A DNA stretch of 64,000 bases, taken from NCBI GenBank assembly GCA_041398785.1, contig JAWKUA010000016.1, forward strand, positions 62,001 through 126,000, in the 5' to 3' direction. Shown here piece by piece: positions 62,243-64,000 of the stretch; position 1 is the stretch's first letter, and every line of letters starts with the position of its first letter. The translations under genes and the position numbers were made by a program. A model generated the notes under the pieces. It made no database searches, was not told the origin of the DNA, and saw nothing but the letters and a program-made list of their open reading frames with translations. The DNA comes from Planctomycetaceae bacterium. GTDB lineage: Bacteria; Planctomycetota; Planctomycetia; Planctomycetales; Planctomycetaceae.

Positions 62243-64000
62243 CTATCGGCCGCCATTCTGAAGGAACGCTCGCCCCAGAGACGCAGCGTCCTGACCATAA
62301 ACTTCTTCCAGCGCTTTCGACGCGCTGTCGCCGTTGCGAAGCGCCTGAACCAGTTGCCGGAATCGCGCCGCGCCTCCCTGAGTGACCAGGAACCGCGTGA
62401 CGAGGTAGCCGACGGACGTCACGTCTTCGGGAGCGAACGTGCCGTTTTCGAAGACCCTGCGGGGATCGTCGAGCGTCGCCAGTGCCGTGGCGGCTCGCGC
62501 GGGAGCGGCCTTCAGGAATCCCGCTCCGGCGCTGGCACCCGATTCCATCAGACCGAATCCTTCTCGCAGCCAATCGGGCAGACTTGTGCCGTCGCGTTCC
62601 AGCCACGCCTGCGCGAGAACGGACGACAGCAGTTCCCGGGCGGTCAGTGCGTCTGAGTTTTCCGCATCACCCACATCGTGCATCACGACGTACGCGTCAT
62701 CCAGATTCGCTGTCAGATGAACGTGCCCGGACACGGCCGGCGGCGTCCGCCGGTCCAGCAGCACGGTGTTGAATTCTTCGTAGTCGAACCGCGACGAAGT
62801 CACAAACACAATCAGTCGCCCGCGCCAGGGCTGTGTCTGATCGGGCAGCGGATACTTTTCCTGCAGTTGCGCGACCTGTTCTTCGCCCCACCGGGAAATC
62901 TGGTCGATGCGTTCCTGCGGAACACTGCCATGCACAAACAAGTTTTCCGTCGTGGCCGAGCGAGCGGTTTCGCGCGGCGCCACTCGCTTCCAGATCGCAG
63001 CGGCCTGTTCGGTGCGACGCTTCCGAAACTCGTCGTCGGACATCGCCGAAAGCCGGGCCGCCGCAACTTCATCAGCGGTCGGAACCAGGCTTTGCAGCGG
63101 AGCCTTCGGGTCGGTGCCGTCGAAGTGAGCTCCTTCCGCGACCCAGGTCGCAATCGCCTGAGCCTGCGACCGCTTCAGTCGTGCCTGCCCGGCCGGCATC
63201 TTGATCGGATCCTGGCGCAGCGTCAGATCGACGATGTAACTTTCATCGGGCTTGCCGGGAATGATGGTGCTGCCTGTATCGCCGCCCATCAGGACGGATT
63301 CGAACGTTGCCATCGAATACCCGCCGCGAGGATTGTTGCCGCGGTGACAATTCTGACAGATGTTGACCAGAATCGGCGCGATATCATCCCGGAACGATAC
63401 GGTCTCACTGCCGTCCGCCATGACAATTTTCACTTCCGGCTTCTTCGGCGCTGCGGATTCGCCGATTGGCGCGTCGCGGTTTTCGCCGTCGAAGTCTGCC
63501 CCTCCGGCGATCCAGCGGGCGATGAGCGCGATCTGTTCAGCAGGCAGGGCAGAATCGTTTCGCGGCATTCTCTGTTGCTCGTCGGCGACCGTCAGGCGGA
63601 AGATGATCCGGCTGTTTCCGGGATTCCCGGCGACCGCAAGCGGACCGTGCTGACTGCCGCGAGCCATGTTGTTGAACGTGTCCATCCGCAACTGCGCGGC
63701 GGCGCGATCCGGTCCGTGGCACCGAAGGCAGTTGTCCTTCAGAATCGGGGCGATCTCGCGTTCGAAACTGATGGGAATGGAAGCCTTTGCCCGCTCCAGT
63801 TGAGTTCGCAGCGATGAAAGATTGCGGTCGCGTTCATCTTCGGGAATGGCCAGTTCGACAAGGCGGTCTTCCACCTTTTGAATGATGGCCTTCGCCGCGG
63901 CAACGTCTTTCTTACGGATAAGCCCCGCGACCGGACGCAATTCGTCTTTCAGTTCGCTCAGTTCCTTTCGCACCTCCGGAGGCAGCGTCGCTTCACAAAC
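62243..64000 (-). CDS. Planctomycete cytochrome c-like protein with CxxCH motifs, partial
   Basis: The gene starts beyond the right edge: the frame stays open to 64000 without a start that fits. About 585 residues are visible. Two cytochrome c-like modules each hold one heme site, CLRCH in APILKDNCLRCHGPDRAAAQ and CQNCH in APILVNICQNCHRGNNPRGG, each followed by a loop ending in a Met-containing RMPR or KMPAG. These are the signatures of planctomycete cytochrome (PSCyt1) domains, likely periplasmic. A C-terminal domain (IVFVTSSRFDYEEFNTVLL, LLSSVLAQAWLERDGTSLPDWLREGFG) resembles a gluzincin-like fold, but without an evident HExxH. Confidence 0.82.
   Translation of the reverse strand, partial: VCEATLPPEVRKELSELKDELRPVAGLIRKKDVAAAKAIIQKVEDRLVELAIPEDERDRNLSSLRTQLERAKASIPISFEREIAPILKDNCLRCHGPDRAAAQLRMDTFNNMARGSQHGPLAVAGNPGNSRIIFRLTVADEQQRMPRNDSALPAEQIALIARWIAGGADFDGENRDAPIGESAAPKKPEVKIVMADGSETVSFRDDIAPILVNICQNCHRGNNPRGGYSMATFESVLMGGDTGSTIIPGKPDESYIVDLTLRQDPIKMPAGQARLKRSQAQAIATWVAEGAHFDGTDPKAPLQSLVPTADEVAAARLSAMSDDEFRKRRTEQAAAIWKRVAPRETARSATTENLFVHGSVPQERIDQISRWGEEQVAQLQEKYPLPDQTQPWRGRLIVFVTSSRFDYEEFNTVLLDRRTPPAVSGHVHLTANLDDAYVVMHDVGDAENSDALTARELLSSVLAQAWLERDGTSLPDWLREGFGLMESGASAGAGFLKAAPARAATALATLDDPRRVFENGTFAPEDVTSVGYLVTRFLVTQGGAARFRQLVQALRNGDSASKALEEVYGQDAASLGRAFLQNGGR

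Overview
The window is about 60% GC and reads as the chromosome of a planctomycete (Planctomycetota). The markers are a Planctomycetes-Verrucomicrobia (PVM) type bacterial microcompartment (BMC) locus, a DUF1501 protein, a planctomycete-type c-type cytochrome protein with CxxCH motifs, a sulfatase fragment, an NHL-repeat secreted protein, and genes tightly packed on both strands. This placement is inferred from gene content, not from a marker-gene tree.

Layout. 1-6.1 kb: sulfatase C-terminus, a LolD-type ABC ATPase and its FtsX-like permease (broken by three apparent frameshifts), and a secreted six-repeat NHL propeller. 6.4-15.9 kb: the complete BMC operon, with a DeoR regulator, PduL, two hexamer shell proteins (BMC-H), an acetate-kinase homologue, three pentamer shell proteins (BMC-P), a small membrane protein, CoA-acylating aldehyde dehydrogenase, an unusual EutT/RpiB-like cargo candidate, class II aldolase and a malate/lactate dehydrogenase. 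It ends in a bidirectional terminator. In characterised relatives this compartment handles lactaldehyde from L-fucose and L-rhamnose; an alpha-L-rhamnosidase at 24-27 kb could supply rhamnose. 16-23.4 kb: an A-type Fe-S carrier, a thioredoxin lipoprotein, the operon selB-selA-selD (SelD fused to an NDH-2-like flavoprotein), and queD. 24-32.5 kb: rhamnosidase, NCS1-type permease, ATP-grasp enzyme, BON protein, DUF1501 protein.

32.8-43.8 kb: a hypothetical gene and a FliA/WhiG-like sigma factor, followed 0.6 kb later by an imp-type type VI secretion (T6SS) cluster, tssA-tssB-tssC-tssC2-tagJ-tssE-tssF-tssG. A FliA-like promoter with a perfect GCCGATAA -10 box lies just upstream of tssA, and an intrinsic terminator separates tssC from tssC2. 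43.8-53 kb: RmlD-like reductase, NusG/UpxY-like antiterminator, an SDR, a lipoprotein, tsaD, a murC-murB-ddl operon and a FixJ-like response regulator. 52.9-57.2 kb: pseudouridine synthase, a J-like/MshEN/membrane protein, a lid-less Hsp70 and an ECF sigma factor. 57.7-64 kb: 7Fe ferredoxin, two adjacent dynamin-like GTPases, and a cytochrome-type protein running off the end.

The most unusual signals are the sigma factor/promoter pairing at the T6SS, the internal sheath-operon terminator, the EutT/RpiB-like BMC cargo candidate, the altered active sites of the BMC kinase and dehydrogenase, and the Hsp70 plus J-like/MshEN module.
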